A stretch of 64,000 bases of DNA from SELP01 sp035969385 (GTDB taxonomy: Bacteria > Pseudomonadota > Alphaproteobacteria > Rhodobacterales > Rhodobacteraceae), in contig NZ_JAYKKJ010000004.1 of assembly GCF_035969385.1 (NCBI RefSeq), forward strand, positions 310,001 through 374,000, given 5' to 3'. Within the stretch, counting starts at the first letter, position 1. Every line of letters begins with the position of its first letter. Position numbers and translations under genes: made by a program. This document shows positions 50,046 through 58,017 of this stretch, piece after piece. The notes beneath the pieces were generated by a model. That model was not told the origin of the DNA and made no database searches. It worked only from the letters and a program-made list of their open reading frames with translations.

Positions 50046-50112
50046 AAGGTGGGTCAAGACCCACCCTACGAAATCTGAAATCGGCCGCATGGTGGGTTTC
50101 AACCCACCTTTA
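50046..50112. repeat. Paired-palindrome repeat element, copy 2
   Basis: GGTGGGTCAAGACCCACC at 50048-50065 and GGTGGGTTTCAACCCACC at 50091-50108, 25 nt apart, with CTACGAAATC in the spacer. Same architecture as 11404-11463 read on the other strand. It fills the gap between convergent hflX and the acylase, and the acylase stop codon (50110-50112) lies in its outer edge. Confidence 0.8.
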
Positions 50113-52578
50113 CTGTGAGGCCTCGGGCGTCAGAACCGTCACCCCGACCGCCGCCGCCCGCGCAAGCGCGGGGTCAAGTGACATCGGGATGTATTCGCCG
50201 CGCCGCCACAGTTCGCCCAGATCGTCGTAATGGCTGGACAGCGGGTGCCCGGACTGGCCGGTCGAAATGATGAAGACCGAGCTGTCGGGATCGGCGAAAT
50301 CGTAGACGCCGCGGTATCCACCGGCGTGAACATTGTAGAACGGGTTGTCCCCGCTTCCCGCCGTCAGCCCGCGCATCAGCGTGTTGTCGCCGCCCGAGGT
50401 GGATTGCCGGATGTTCACGAACCAGTTCAGGAACGGCGCCTCGCCCAGAACCGGGTGATCGTGGGTCGCCTGATGGGCATCGCCCCAGCGCAGCGATTCC
50501 AGCGATCCGGGATGGTTTTCCCCGATCCAGACCAGCGCATCGTCCAACGCCAGCCGGGCGATATCGGTGCAGGTTTCAATCGGGGCCGACTGGATCACGT
50601 CGCACCAGACCGACGCACCGGAAACATCGCGGTAGACCCGTTCGATGAACAGGGGCTGGACGTGGACATATTCATCCGCCAGCGGGCCAAGTTCGTCCCG
50701 GATCAACCGATCCTGCAGGGCCCGCACCCAGGCCGCGTAGATCAGCGGCTCTGGCATGTGTTCGTTCATCTCGCCGTTCCATTCGGACAGGAGGGTCAGC
50801 GCCTCTTGCCGTCGCCGTTCCGGGGTGCCTTCGGGCGCGGCCCCGCCGGTGAACCACAGGTCGGCGCCGATCAGCGGCAGAAGCGACCGGGCGGTAAAGC
50901 TGACGGTGTCCAACTGCGCCTCGATAAAGCTTTCGCGGGTGTGCACCTCGCGCGATTGCATCAAGCGGCGCCAGCGGTTGATGCGCTGGGTGTCGCCATA
51001 GGTAAAGGACACATGTTCGGGGAAGGGCCGGTCCACTGTCTTGTTGTTGGTGTTGCCGACGATGCCCCCGTCGGGATCGACGAATTCCGGGTTGGCGGAA
51101 TAGGGCATGGTGCCGCGCCAGCGGTTGGCTGGTTCATAGCCGTAGGAGGGCAGCCGCCCCCGCGTGGCATGGGCCGGGTCGCGGGCGGGCATGTGCCCGA
51201 TCATTTTCATGGCGATCCGGTTACGGTCGGCCAGAGTCAGGTTCTGGGCCGGGGCGACATAGGCCTCTGCCGCGTCGATGGCCTGTTCGATGTTGCGCGC
51301 CCGCATGATCCCCATGGCCGCCGTGACCGAGGTGTCCGCGTCCGACAGGGCGGTCCAGCCAAGCGCGGTGACATGTCCGGGCGGGCGGATCGTGCCAAGA
51401 TCGAACTGGTCGGGGGGCAGCACCGGGCCGTTGTCCGTCCATTGCAGGCGGATGGTGCGCGCCGGGGCGTCCTTGATCTGGATGATGCTGTCGCGGGCGC
51501 GGAACGGCACCCAACCGTCAAGGCCGCGGTATTCGTCGGGGTTCTGGGGGTTTACCTCTTCGATAAAGATGTCCTGATCGTCCAGATAGGCGGTGGTCAA
51601 ACCCCAGCCCAGGTCGGCCGACCGGCCGGTCATCACCACCGGGACGCCAGGGATCGTGCCGCCGATCACCCCGCCCGAGGACAGTTCCAGCCGGGCCAGA
51701 TACCAGATCGACGGGGCGGTTAACCCAAGGTGCGGATCATTGGCCATCAGGGTCGAACCGTTGGCCGACCGGCTGATCCCCGCGGCCCATGCGTTGGACG
51801 CGCCGCCAAAGCCCAGCGGTTTGATGGGCATCAGCGGATCATAAGGCTGGCGGGTGTTGGCGGCATAGGTCGGCAGGTTGTCGATCACCGAGGCGTATTC
51901 GGGCAGGGCGGCAATGCCGGTGCCCGGCGCGTCGGGCAGGATGTCGGCCACCCGCGCCGATGGGATCAAGAGTGAGGTTCGGGCGCGTAGCACCTCGTCC
52001 TCCATATGGCCGGACAATTGCACCGCCATGAGTTTCACGATGGCGATGGAATCGGCGGGCTGCCACGGGGCGACGGGATGGTTGAACAGCCACATTTCGG
52101 GCGCGCCGCGGCCCCGCGCGCCCTCGTTCACCTCGGCCAGCCAGGCGTTGACGCCCGCCGAATAGGCATTCAGCGCGGCAAGTGTTTCCGGTGACTGATC
52201 ATCGACCGAGGCGACCGAGAGGTTATAGAGGTCCAGCCGCCGCATCAGCGTGTCGATCCGGAAGGTGCGCTCCCCGAACAGTTCCGACAGGCGGCCCTGC
52301 GCAGTGCGGCGCAGCATGGTCATCTGCCACATCCGGTCCTGCGCATGAACATAGCCAAGGGCAAAGAACACGTCGTCATCGCGCACGCCGAAAATATGCG
52401 GGACGTTGGAATGGTCGCGCACGATCTCGACCGGAGCTGTGATGCCGGCCACGTCTTCCGTGCCGCTGTAATCGGGCAGGGATCGCGCCGCGAAATACCA
52501 CGACAACACGAACCCAAGCACGACCAGCCCGATCATGCCGGACGCCAGTCGCATCAGCCAACGAAAGATCTGCACCAT
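50110..52578 (-). CDS. Penicillin acylase family protein (Ntn hydrolase)
   Basis: 822 aa using the ATG at 52578; a GTG three codons upstream is also open. An N-terminal membrane anchor (about 9-30) places it in the periplasm. The alpha part has IVRDHSNVPHIFG and FALGYVHAQDRMWQM. The autocatalytic cleavage site is GFGGA/SNAWA, giving a beta chain that starts with nucleophile Ser261. The Asn of the oxyanion site is expected in GNTNNKT. Relatives deacylate penicillins, cephalosporins or acyl-homoserine lactones; which applies here cannot be told. The stop is at the edge of the repeat element. Confidence 0.87.
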   Translation of the reverse strand: MVQIFRWLMRLASGMIGLVVLGFVLSWYFAARSLPDYSGTEDVAGITAPVEIVRDHSNVPHIFGVRDDDVFFALGYVHAQDRMWQMTMLRRTAQGRLSELFGERTFRIDTLMRRLDLYNLSVASVDDQSPETLAALNAYSAGVNAWLAEVNEGARGRGAPEMWLFNHPVAPWQPADSIAIVKLMAVQLSGHMEDEVLRARTSLLIPSARVADILPDAPGTGIAALPEYASVIDNLPTYAANTRQPYDPLMPIKPLGFGGASNAWAAGISRSANGSTLMANDPHLGLTAPSIWYLARLELSSGGVIGGTIPGVPVVMTGRSADLGWGLTTAYLDDQDIFIEEVNPQNPDEYRGLDGWVPFRARDSIIQIKDAPARTIRLQWTDNGPVLPPDQFDLGTIRPPGHVTALGWTALSDADTSVTAAMGIMRARNIEQAIDAAEAYVAPAQNLTLADRNRIAMKMIGHMPARDPAHATRGRLPSYGYEPANRWRGTMPYSANPEFVDPDGGIVGNTNNKTVDRPFPEHVSFTYGDTQRINRWRRLMQSREVHTRESFIEAQLDTVSFTARSLLPLIGADLWFTGGAAPEGTPERRRQEALTLLSEWNGEMNEHMPEPLIYAAWVRALQDRLIRDELGPLADEYVHVQPLFIERVYRDVSGASVWCDVIQSAPIETCTDIARLALDDALVWIGENHPGSLESLRWGDAHQATHDHPVLGEAPFLNWFVNIRQSTSGGDNTLMRGLTAGSGDNPFYNVHAGGYRGVYDFADPDSSVFIISTGQSGHPLSSHYDDLGELWRRGEYIPMSLDPALARAAAVGVTVLTPEASQ

Positions 52579-52675
52579 GAAAATCACCTGACGGGATAGG
52601 AATGGTTGACGGGGCGGTTGCGCCCGTTAGGTATCGGATAACCGTTTTGAACAGGCAGCGCGAGGGGGCAAGCGG

Positions 52676-53551
52676 ATGGCGAAGGTCGCATTCTTGGGTT
52701 TGGGTGTCATGGGTTATCCGATGGCGGGGCATCTGGCGGCGGCGGGTCACGAAGTGACGGTCTATAACCGCACGCGCGCCAAGGCAGAGGCCTGGGTGGC
52801 CCAGCACGGCGGCACGATGGCCGATACGCCGGCGGCGGCAGCGCAGGGGGCAGAGTTCGTGATGTCCTGTGTCGGCAATGACGATGACCTGCGCGGCGTT
52901 TGCATCGGGCCGGATGGCGCTTTTGCAGGCATGGCCGATGGCGCGGTCTTTGTCGACCACACCACGGTGTCGGCCAAGGTCACGCGTGAATTACACGCCG
53001 CCGCCGCCGAGGCCAGGATTGCCTTTGTCGATGCGCCAATCTCGGGTGGACAGGCGGGGGCCGAGAATGGCCAGCTTGTGGTGATGTGCGGCGGCGAACA
53101 ACCCGCCTATGACCGGGCCGCGCCGATGATCGACGCCTATTCCAAACTGTGCAAACGGCTGGGCGACAGCGGCGCGGGGCAATTGTGCAAGATGGTCAAC
53201 CAGATCTGCATCGCCGGGCTGGTGCAGGGCCTGTCCGAGGGGCTGCACTTTGCGGAAAAAGCAGGGTTGGACGGGCGCGAGGTGATCAGCGTGATCGGCG
53301 GGGGCGCCGCGGGCAGCTGGCAGATGGTCAACCGGTATGAGACGATGCTGGACGATCATTTCGAACACGGGTTCGCCGTGGACTGGATGCGCAAGGATCT
53401 GGGCATCTGTCTGGACACCGCCAATGAAACCGGCGCCAGCCTGCCGGTCACCGCGCTGGTCGATCAGTTCTACAAGGAAGTCCAGAAAATGGGCGGCGGA
53501 CGCTGGGATACCTCCAGCCTGTTCAAACGTCTGCGCAAACTGGACGGGTAG
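52676..53551 (+). CDS. NAD(P)-dependent beta-hydroxyacid dehydrogenase
   Basis: 291 aa. A Rossmann loop at the start (VAFLGLGVMGYPMAGHLAAAGHEVTVYNRT) with the Asn-Arg-Thr that suits NADP, the substrate motif DAPISGGQAGAENGQL near residues 118-134, and the catalytic Lys in KMVNQICIAGLVQ (about 170). This is the 3-hydroxyisobutyrate/tartronate semialdehyde reductase superfamily, GLYR/GHBDH branch by the end of the sequence. No valine or glyoxylate pathway genes lie beside it. Divergent from the acylase and 152 bases upstream of rpsB. Confidence 0.87.
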   Translation: MAKVAFLGLGVMGYPMAGHLAAAGHEVTVYNRTRAKAEAWVAQHGGTMADTPAAAAQGAEFVMSCVGNDDDLRGVCIGPDGAFAGMADGAVFVDHTTVSAKVTRELHAAAAEARIAFVDAPISGGQAGAENGQLVVMCGGEQPAYDRAAPMIDAYSKLCKRLGDSGAGQLCKMVNQICIAGLVQGLSEGLHFAEKAGLDGREVISVIGGGAAGSWQMVNRYETMLDDHFEHGFAVDWMRKDLGICLDTANETGASLPVTALVDQFYKEVQKMGGGRWDTSSLFKRLRKLDG

Positions 53552-53556
53552 GGGGC

Positions 53557-53585
53557 TTGCGCATCCCGCAAACCCGCTCTATACG
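53557..53585 (+). promoter_or_regulatory. Promoter of rpsB-tsf
   Basis: TTGCGC at 53557-53562 and TATACG at 53580-53585, 17-base spacer. It lies 6 bases after the dehydrogenase stop, giving a roughly 110-nt leader before the rpsB start. Confidence 0.5.
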
Positions 53586-53604
53586 GCGCGCACTCAATCC
53601 CGCA

Positions 53605-53676
53605 GGCGGGGGCGGGTGTTATGGGGAGACATCCCATTTCATCCACCGGTTGGGCCAGATGGCCTGATCCCCCGCC
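53605..53676 (+). promoter_or_regulatory. Structured leader of rpsB (candidate S2 autoregulation element)
   Basis: GGCGGGGG at 53605-53612 pairs perfectly with CCCCCGCC at 53669-53676. The enclosed part forms two hairpins: ATGGG/CCCAT at 53621-53637 and GGCC-AGAT-GGCC at 53653-53664. The result is a three-way junction ending 27 bases before the rpsB ATG. Confidence 0.5.
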
Positions 53677-53703
53677 GAGGCTAAACCGGAAAGGAAATAG
53701 GAC

Positions 53704-54471
53704 ATGGGCCTCCCTGAGTTCACCATGCGTCAGCTGCTTGAAGCCGGCGTTCACTTTGGCCACCAGACCCAGCGCTGGAACCCCAAGATGGGTCAGTACA
53801 TCTACGGGTCGCGCAACGGCATCCACATCATGGACCTGACGCAGACCGTCCCGATGCTGGACGCTGCCCTGAACGTCATCCGTGACACCGTCGCCCGTGG
53901 CGGCCGCATCCTGTTCGTCGGCACCAAGCGTCAGGCTGCCAAGCCGATCGCCGAAGCCGCCGAGCGCTGTGCACAATTCTACATGAACCACCGCTGGCTG
54001 GGCGGCACGCTGACCAACTGGCAGACCGTGTCGCAGTCGATCAACCGGCTCAAGGCCATCGACGAAGCTGCCGAGCGTGGCTTTGAAGGCCTGACCAAGA
54101 AAGAGCGTCTGGGCATGGAACGCGAGCAGGCCAAACTTCAGGCCTCGCTTGGCGGCATCCGCGAAATGGGCGGCCGTCCGGACCTTCTGTTCGTCATCGA
54201 CGTGAACAAGGAAGACCTCGCCATCCTCGAAGCCAAGAATCTGGGCATCCCGGTTGTGGCCGTGGTCGACACCAACTGCTCGCCCGCCGGTGTTGACTAT
54301 GTCATCCCCGGCAACGACGACGCGGCCCGTGCGATCGCGCTTTACTGTGATCTGGCCTCGCGCGCGGCGCTTGACGGCATGTCCGCCCAGCTGGGCGCTG
54401 CCGGCGTCGACATGGGCGCCATGGAAGAGCTGGCCGAGGAAGTCCTGGCCGAGGAAGCCGCTGCCGAATAA
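53704..54471 (+). CDS. rpsB: 30S ribosomal protein S2
   Basis: 255 aa. S2 signatures are MRQLLEAGVHFGHQTQRWNPKM near the start and GIPVVAVVDTNCSPAGVDYVIPGNDDA near residues 180-206. It is needed for binding of S1 and mRNA by the small subunit. Ribosome site GGAAAGGAAA. It is the first gene of rpsB-tsf, with a structured leader. The Glu/Ala-rich C-terminus (EELAEEVLAEEAAAE) is a common extension. Confidence 0.98.
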   Translation: MGLPEFTMRQLLEAGVHFGHQTQRWNPKMGQYIYGSRNGIHIMDLTQTVPMLDAALNVIRDTVARGGRILFVGTKRQAAKPIAEAAERCAQFYMNHRWLGGTLTNWQTVSQSINRLKAIDEAAERGFEGLTKKERLGMEREQAKLQASLGGIREMGGRPDLLFVIDVNKEDLAILEAKNLGIPVVAVVDTNCSPAGVDYVIPGNDDAARAIALYCDLASRAALDGMSAQLGAAGVDMGAMEELAEEVLAEEAAAE

Positions 54472-54549
54472 GGCACGCACCCTTTCGAATACCTATTTCC
54501 GGGCGGCGGTTCACGCTGCCCGGACCCCGTTTTTCCAAGGAGAATGAAC

Positions 54550-55425
54550 ATGGCTATCACTGCTGCGATGGTGAAAGAGCTGCGCGAGTCGACTGGCGCG
54601 GGCATGATGGACGCCAAGAAGGCGCTGACCGAGACCGATGGCGACATGGAAGCCGCCGTTGACTGGTTGCGCACCAAGGGCCTTGCCAAGGCCGCCAAGA
54701 AATCGGGCCGCACCGCTGCCGAGGGCCTCGTTGCTGTTGCTGTCGAAGGTGGCAAGGGTGTTGCTGTCGAGGTGAACTCGGAAACCGACTTTGTTGCCAA
54801 GAACGCTGAGTTTCAGGGCATGGTTGCTGGTATCGCAAAGACCGCGCTTGGCGTGTCCGACACCGAGGCGCTGAAGGCGGCCGACATGGGCGGCAAGCCG
54901 GTTGAGACCGTGCTGACCGACGCCATCGCCAAGATCGGCGAAAACATGACCCTGCGCCGCATGGCCGCGATCGAGGGCCAGACCGTTGTGTCCTACGTGC
55001 ACAACGCCGCCGCTGACGGTATGGGCAAGATCGGCGTTCTGGTTGCGATGAACGGTGGGGACGAAGGCTTTGGCCGTCAGGTCGCCATGCATATCGCCGC
55101 GACCAACCCGGCCGCGCTGAACGAAGCCTCGCTTGACCCGGCCGTGGTTGAAAAAGAGCGTCAGGTTCAGATCGACATCGCCCGCGAATCCGGCAAGCCG
55201 GATGCCGTGATCGAAAAAATGATCGAAGGCCGGATGAAGAAGTTCATGGCCGACGTGACCCTTGTCGGTCAGGCGTTCGTCATCAACCCCGACCTGACCG
55301 TCGCCGCAGCCGCGAAAGAAGCCGGTGCCGAGATCACCGGGTTCATCCGTCTGGCCGTGGGCGAGGGGATCGAGAAGGCAGAAGACAACTTTGCCGAAGA
55401 AGTGAAGGCCATGGCCAAGGGCTAA
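54550..55425 (+). CDS. tsf: Elongation factor Ts
   Basis: 291 aa from the ATG at 54550, seven bases after AAGGAG; an ATG two codons earlier is too close to that site. The N-terminal motif ITAAMVKELRESTGAGMMDAKKAL and the EVNSETDFVAKN segment (the EF-Tu contact with Asp/Phe) are complete, and both subdomains of the core are present. It exchanges GDP for GTP on EF-Tu. It follows rpsB by 78 bases and ends in a terminator. Confidence 0.98.
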   Translation: MAITAAMVKELRESTGAGMMDAKKALTETDGDMEAAVDWLRTKGLAKAAKKSGRTAAEGLVAVAVEGGKGVAVEVNSETDFVAKNAEFQGMVAGIAKTALGVSDTEALKAADMGGKPVETVLTDAIAKIGENMTLRRMAAIEGQTVVSYVHNAAADGMGKIGVLVAMNGGDEGFGRQVAMHIAATNPAALNEASLDPAVVEKERQVQIDIARESGKPDAVIEKMIEGRMKKFMADVTLVGQAFVINPDLTVAAAAKEAGAEITGFIRLAVGEGIEKAEDNFAEEVKAMAKG

Positions 55426-55454
55426 GCCCAAGCCACTGGTCACCCACCGAATTG

Positions 55455-55485
55455 AAAGGCCCGCGGCGCAAACCGCGGGCCTTTT
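55455..55485 (+). terminator. Rho-independent terminator after tsf
   Basis: AAAGGCCCGCGG at 55455-55466 pairs perfectly with CCGCGGGCCTTT at 55473-55484, a 12-bp stem with a 6-nt loop, followed by T-rich sequence. It closes rpsB-tsf. Confidence 0.9.
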
Positions 55486-55808
55486 GGTCTTTTGGACCGT
55501 TTCCCTTCCGCCGGACGGGAGGTCATGGCGGACCCGGGACCGGCGGCTGCCAAGGATGGGATGATGGCAGCTGCGCGGCGTTGCGCTGCGACCCGGCCGG
55601 GCAAACCCGAAGGGCCGCAGCATCCGGTTTCCCGGAATGCAGATTGCAGAGTGTCCCGAAATCGCGGGGATACAATCCACTTGTCCCTATGGCCTTAGGC
55701 CACCACTCACGGAACAGTTACAGATTGGCAAATGACGTTGCGTCGCAAAAGTCAGGAAAACCCAACCTTGAGCAATGCCCGAAATCTTTCCCCTTGATTT
55801 CAGGTGGG
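55486..55808. other. 323-base gap without a recognised gene
   Basis: Between the tsf terminator and the stop of the minus-strand LuxR gene. A 68-codon open frame here has no ribosome site or recognisable sequence and looks like chance. A small palindrome TGGCC-TTA-GGCCA lies near 55688-55700. I see no promoter plus terminator pair that would define a small RNA. Confidence 0.5.
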
Positions 55809-56570
55809 TCAGGCCGGCGGGTCGAGAACGAACATCTGGTTGTAAAACGCCGCCTTGAGGACCGCCTGAGCGGTGGTTTCCACATCCAGCGCCTCGCGCG
55901 CAAGGCGCAGATGCTTTTCGATCGTGGCCGAGGTCAGCCCAAGCAAAAGTGCGATGTCCTGCGTGGTCTTGCCGTCACCAACCCATTCCAAAACCTCGCG
56001 CTGACGTTTCGTCAGGTGGCGGGCGCCGCTGTAGGGCAGGGTGAGGATCTTGAGGTGAACAAGGTTGTTCATCACGATAATTTCGTCCCCGTGGCGCGCC
56101 CAGACCTGTTCGACCGCGTCCTGGCTCATGCCTTCGCGGCCGGTCAGTGCCATCGCCCCCTTGGTCCGGTGCGAAATGGACCGAAAGCTGATGGTGTATC
56201 CGGCTGTCACGCCAACGCGGCGATTGAATTCCAGAACCTTGCGCTCTGACGGGGTCAGGTTGTCGGTGCGCTCCATCTCAGCCATCCAGCGCCAGGAACA
56301 GGCACCATCGTTTTCCAGCGCCCAACGCACCATCGGCGCGTGGTGTGCCAGACCTTCGTCGATGAAATGCTCCATATAGGCGGGGCCGTGGTTCGTCAGG
56401 ACAACCCAATCCTGCGGATCACCCAAAGACTGGGTCGTGCGGTAGCGGGTAAAGCCATAGATGATCCTGTCAAACCCGTAGGCATCCATGCGCTCTGTAT
56501 GCAGCGCCCAAAGGTCTTCGATCGACTGCGCGTTCGAAAGCTGTTCCAGATGCGCGATGACACTCGTCAC
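55809..56570 (-). CDS. LuxR-family regulator with autoinducer-binding domain (LuxR solo)
   Basis: 253 aa. The N-terminal autoinducer-binding domain (about 15-165) and a GerE-type HTH (about 180-245, LTKRQREVLEWVGDGKTTQDIALLLGLTSATIEKHL) are clear. No luxI lies in the window. In the acyl-homoserine-lactone pocket, the conserved D-P pair appears as A78-P79 (HHAPMVRWA), and the W and Y of TraR-type proteins appear as Tyr and Phe (GPAYMEHF). A different or no AHL ligand is therefore likely. It follows the M24 gene by 188 bases on the same strand; a 16-bp palindrome lies upstream. Confidence 0.88.
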   Translation of the reverse strand: MTSVIAHLEQLSNAQSIEDLWALHTERMDAYGFDRIIYGFTRYRTTQSLGDPQDWVVLTNHGPAYMEHFIDEGLAHHAPMVRWALENDGACSWRWMAEMERTDNLTPSERKVLEFNRRVGVTAGYTISFRSISHRTKGAMALTGREGMSQDAVEQVWARHGDEIIVMNNLVHLKILTLPYSGARHLTKRQREVLEWVGDGKTTQDIALLLGLTSATIEKHLRLAREALDVETTAQAVLKAAFYNQMFVLDPPA

Positions 56571-56688
56571 GGGTCGGCCTTTCCACGATCTTCCGTCATG
56601 GTAGAGTGGCTATCACAACTCCTGACCATTTGAACAAGAAAAACGCGAACATCGCGGATTCATTGGGGTTTGATAAATCCAAATGTTA

Positions 56689-56704
56689 CATAATACTGAT
56701 TATG
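56689..56704. promoter_or_regulatory. AT-rich palindrome upstream of the LuxR gene
   Basis: CATAAT-ACTG-ATTATG at 56689-56704, perfect 6-bp arms, 119-134 bases before the LuxR ATG in the only AT-rich patch of this intergenic region. It is a candidate operator, possibly for the LuxR protein itself. Confidence 0.4.
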
Positions 56705-56758
56705 CGACAAATGGACCGGCTGACCCGAAAGTCCGGATCAGCCGTTGTTTGTGCCCTT

Positions 56759-57940
56759 CTAGCCCTTGATGACCAGTTTCGCGGGCGTGTCGCACAACCG
56801 TTCGTACCCGGTTTCCGTAATCAGGATCGGTTCTGTCGTTTCGATCCCCCCGTCGTCCAGCCAGAGCGCGGGCATGAAATGGAACGTCATCCCCGGCTTC
56901 AGCACGGTCTTGTCCCCGGCGCGGAACGACATGGTGCGTTCGCCCCAGTCCGGCGGATAGCTGAGCCCGATAGCATAGCCACAGCGGTTGTCCTTGTGGA
57001 ATCCATGTTTGGCCAGTGTCGCGTTGAAGGCGTTGGCGATGTCTTCGCACAGGTTTCCGGGCTTTGCGGACTCCAGCGCCGCCGCAGAGGCATCGGCCAC
57101 CGCCGCCTCTGCATCCAGATATTTCTGCGGCGGTTTTCCAAGGAACAGCGTGCGCGACTGCGGACAATGGTAACGCCGGTAAACCCCTGCAATTTCGAAG
57201 AAAGTCGCCTCTCCTTCCTTCATGGGCTGGTCGTCCCACGTCAAGTGCGGCGCGGTGGCGTCCAGACCCGACGGCGCCATTGGCACGATGGCCGGATAGT
57301 CGCCCCAAATCCCGTCGACGCCCTTGATCGCGGTGCTATAGATCTCGGCCACGAGTTCGTTCTTCTTCAGGCCTGGTTCGGCCTTTTCGCGGATCGTGGC
57401 GTGCATCGCCTCGACGATCCGGGCCGCCTTGCGCATATAGTCAATCTCGGTGGCGGATTTCACGGCCCGTTGCCAGTTGACCATGCCGGTGATATCGGCA
57501 ATCTCCTTGTTCGCACCGCACTTTAGAAGCGAGGTGTAACAGCTTGCGCTGAAATAGTAATTGTCCATTTCAACGCCAAGGGTCTTGCCGTCCCAGCCCT
57601 TCTCGCGGATCAGGTTGGACAGGTCCTCCATCGGATGTTTCAGCGGGTTCTGGACGTAACTGTCTTCGTAACCGCGGATATGATCATCGGACATGAAAAC
57701 AGTGCGCAGCGCGCCGTTTCCGTCAATGCCGCGGCCCCACCAGATCGGGTCGCCGTCAGGGCCCAGCAAGACCCCCTGATGCACATAGAACGACCAACCG
57801 TCATAGCCCGTCAGCCAGGCCATGTTGGACGGGTCGGTGACAAGGATCAGGTCAACCCCGGCCTGGTCCATTGCGGCGCGGGTCTTGGCGATCCGGTCCT
57901 GATATTCGGCATCGGTGAATGCCGGGTTTGCATTGGCCAT
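56759..57940 (-). CDS. doeA: M24-family protein, probable ectoine hydrolase DoeA
   Basis: 393 aa. The creatinase/aminopeptidase P-like fold is divided as an N-terminal domain (ITDPSNMAWLTGYDGWSFYVHQG region, residues 35-56) and a catalytic domain with HLTWDDQPM (His232), FFEIAG (Glu249), YHCPQSRT and GMTFHFMPALW. This block pattern matches DoeA/EutD ectoine hydrolases, which open ectoine to N-acetyl-diaminobutyrate, and the two metal-binding Asp of peptidases are replaced. DMSP lyase DddP belongs to the same superfamily but has a longer N-terminus. No doeB or ectoine uptake genes are here. Located 78 bases after phoR. Confidence 0.78.
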   Translation of the reverse strand: MANANPAFTDAEYQDRIAKTRAAMDQAGVDLILVTDPSNMAWLTGYDGWSFYVHQGVLLGPDGDPIWWGRGIDGNGALRTVFMSDDHIRGYEDSYVQNPLKHPMEDLSNLIREKGWDGKTLGVEMDNYYFSASCYTSLLKCGANKEIADITGMVNWQRAVKSATEIDYMRKAARIVEAMHATIREKAEPGLKKNELVAEIYSTAIKGVDGIWGDYPAIVPMAPSGLDATAPHLTWDDQPMKEGEATFFEIAGVYRRYHCPQSRTLFLGKPPQKYLDAEAAVADASAAALESAKPGNLCEDIANAFNATLAKHGFHKDNRCGYAIGLSYPPDWGERTMSFRAGDKTVLKPGMTFHFMPALWLDDGGIETTEPILITETGYERLCDTPAKLVIKG

Positions 57941-58017
57941 GGGCCCCTCCTCGTGTTCTTTTCCCTATCTTGACGTGCCAGTCGCGCCCCGCCCGTCCGA
58001 AAACGTCATGTCACCGC

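Noticed and set aside
55492..55698. 68-codon ORF after tsf
   Set aside because: No ribosome site or homologous feature, and composition is like non-coding GC-rich DNA.
56759..57940. DMSP lyase DddP
   Set aside because: Same M24 superfamily, but DddP has a longer and different N-terminus; the motif blocks match ectoine hydrolase instead.
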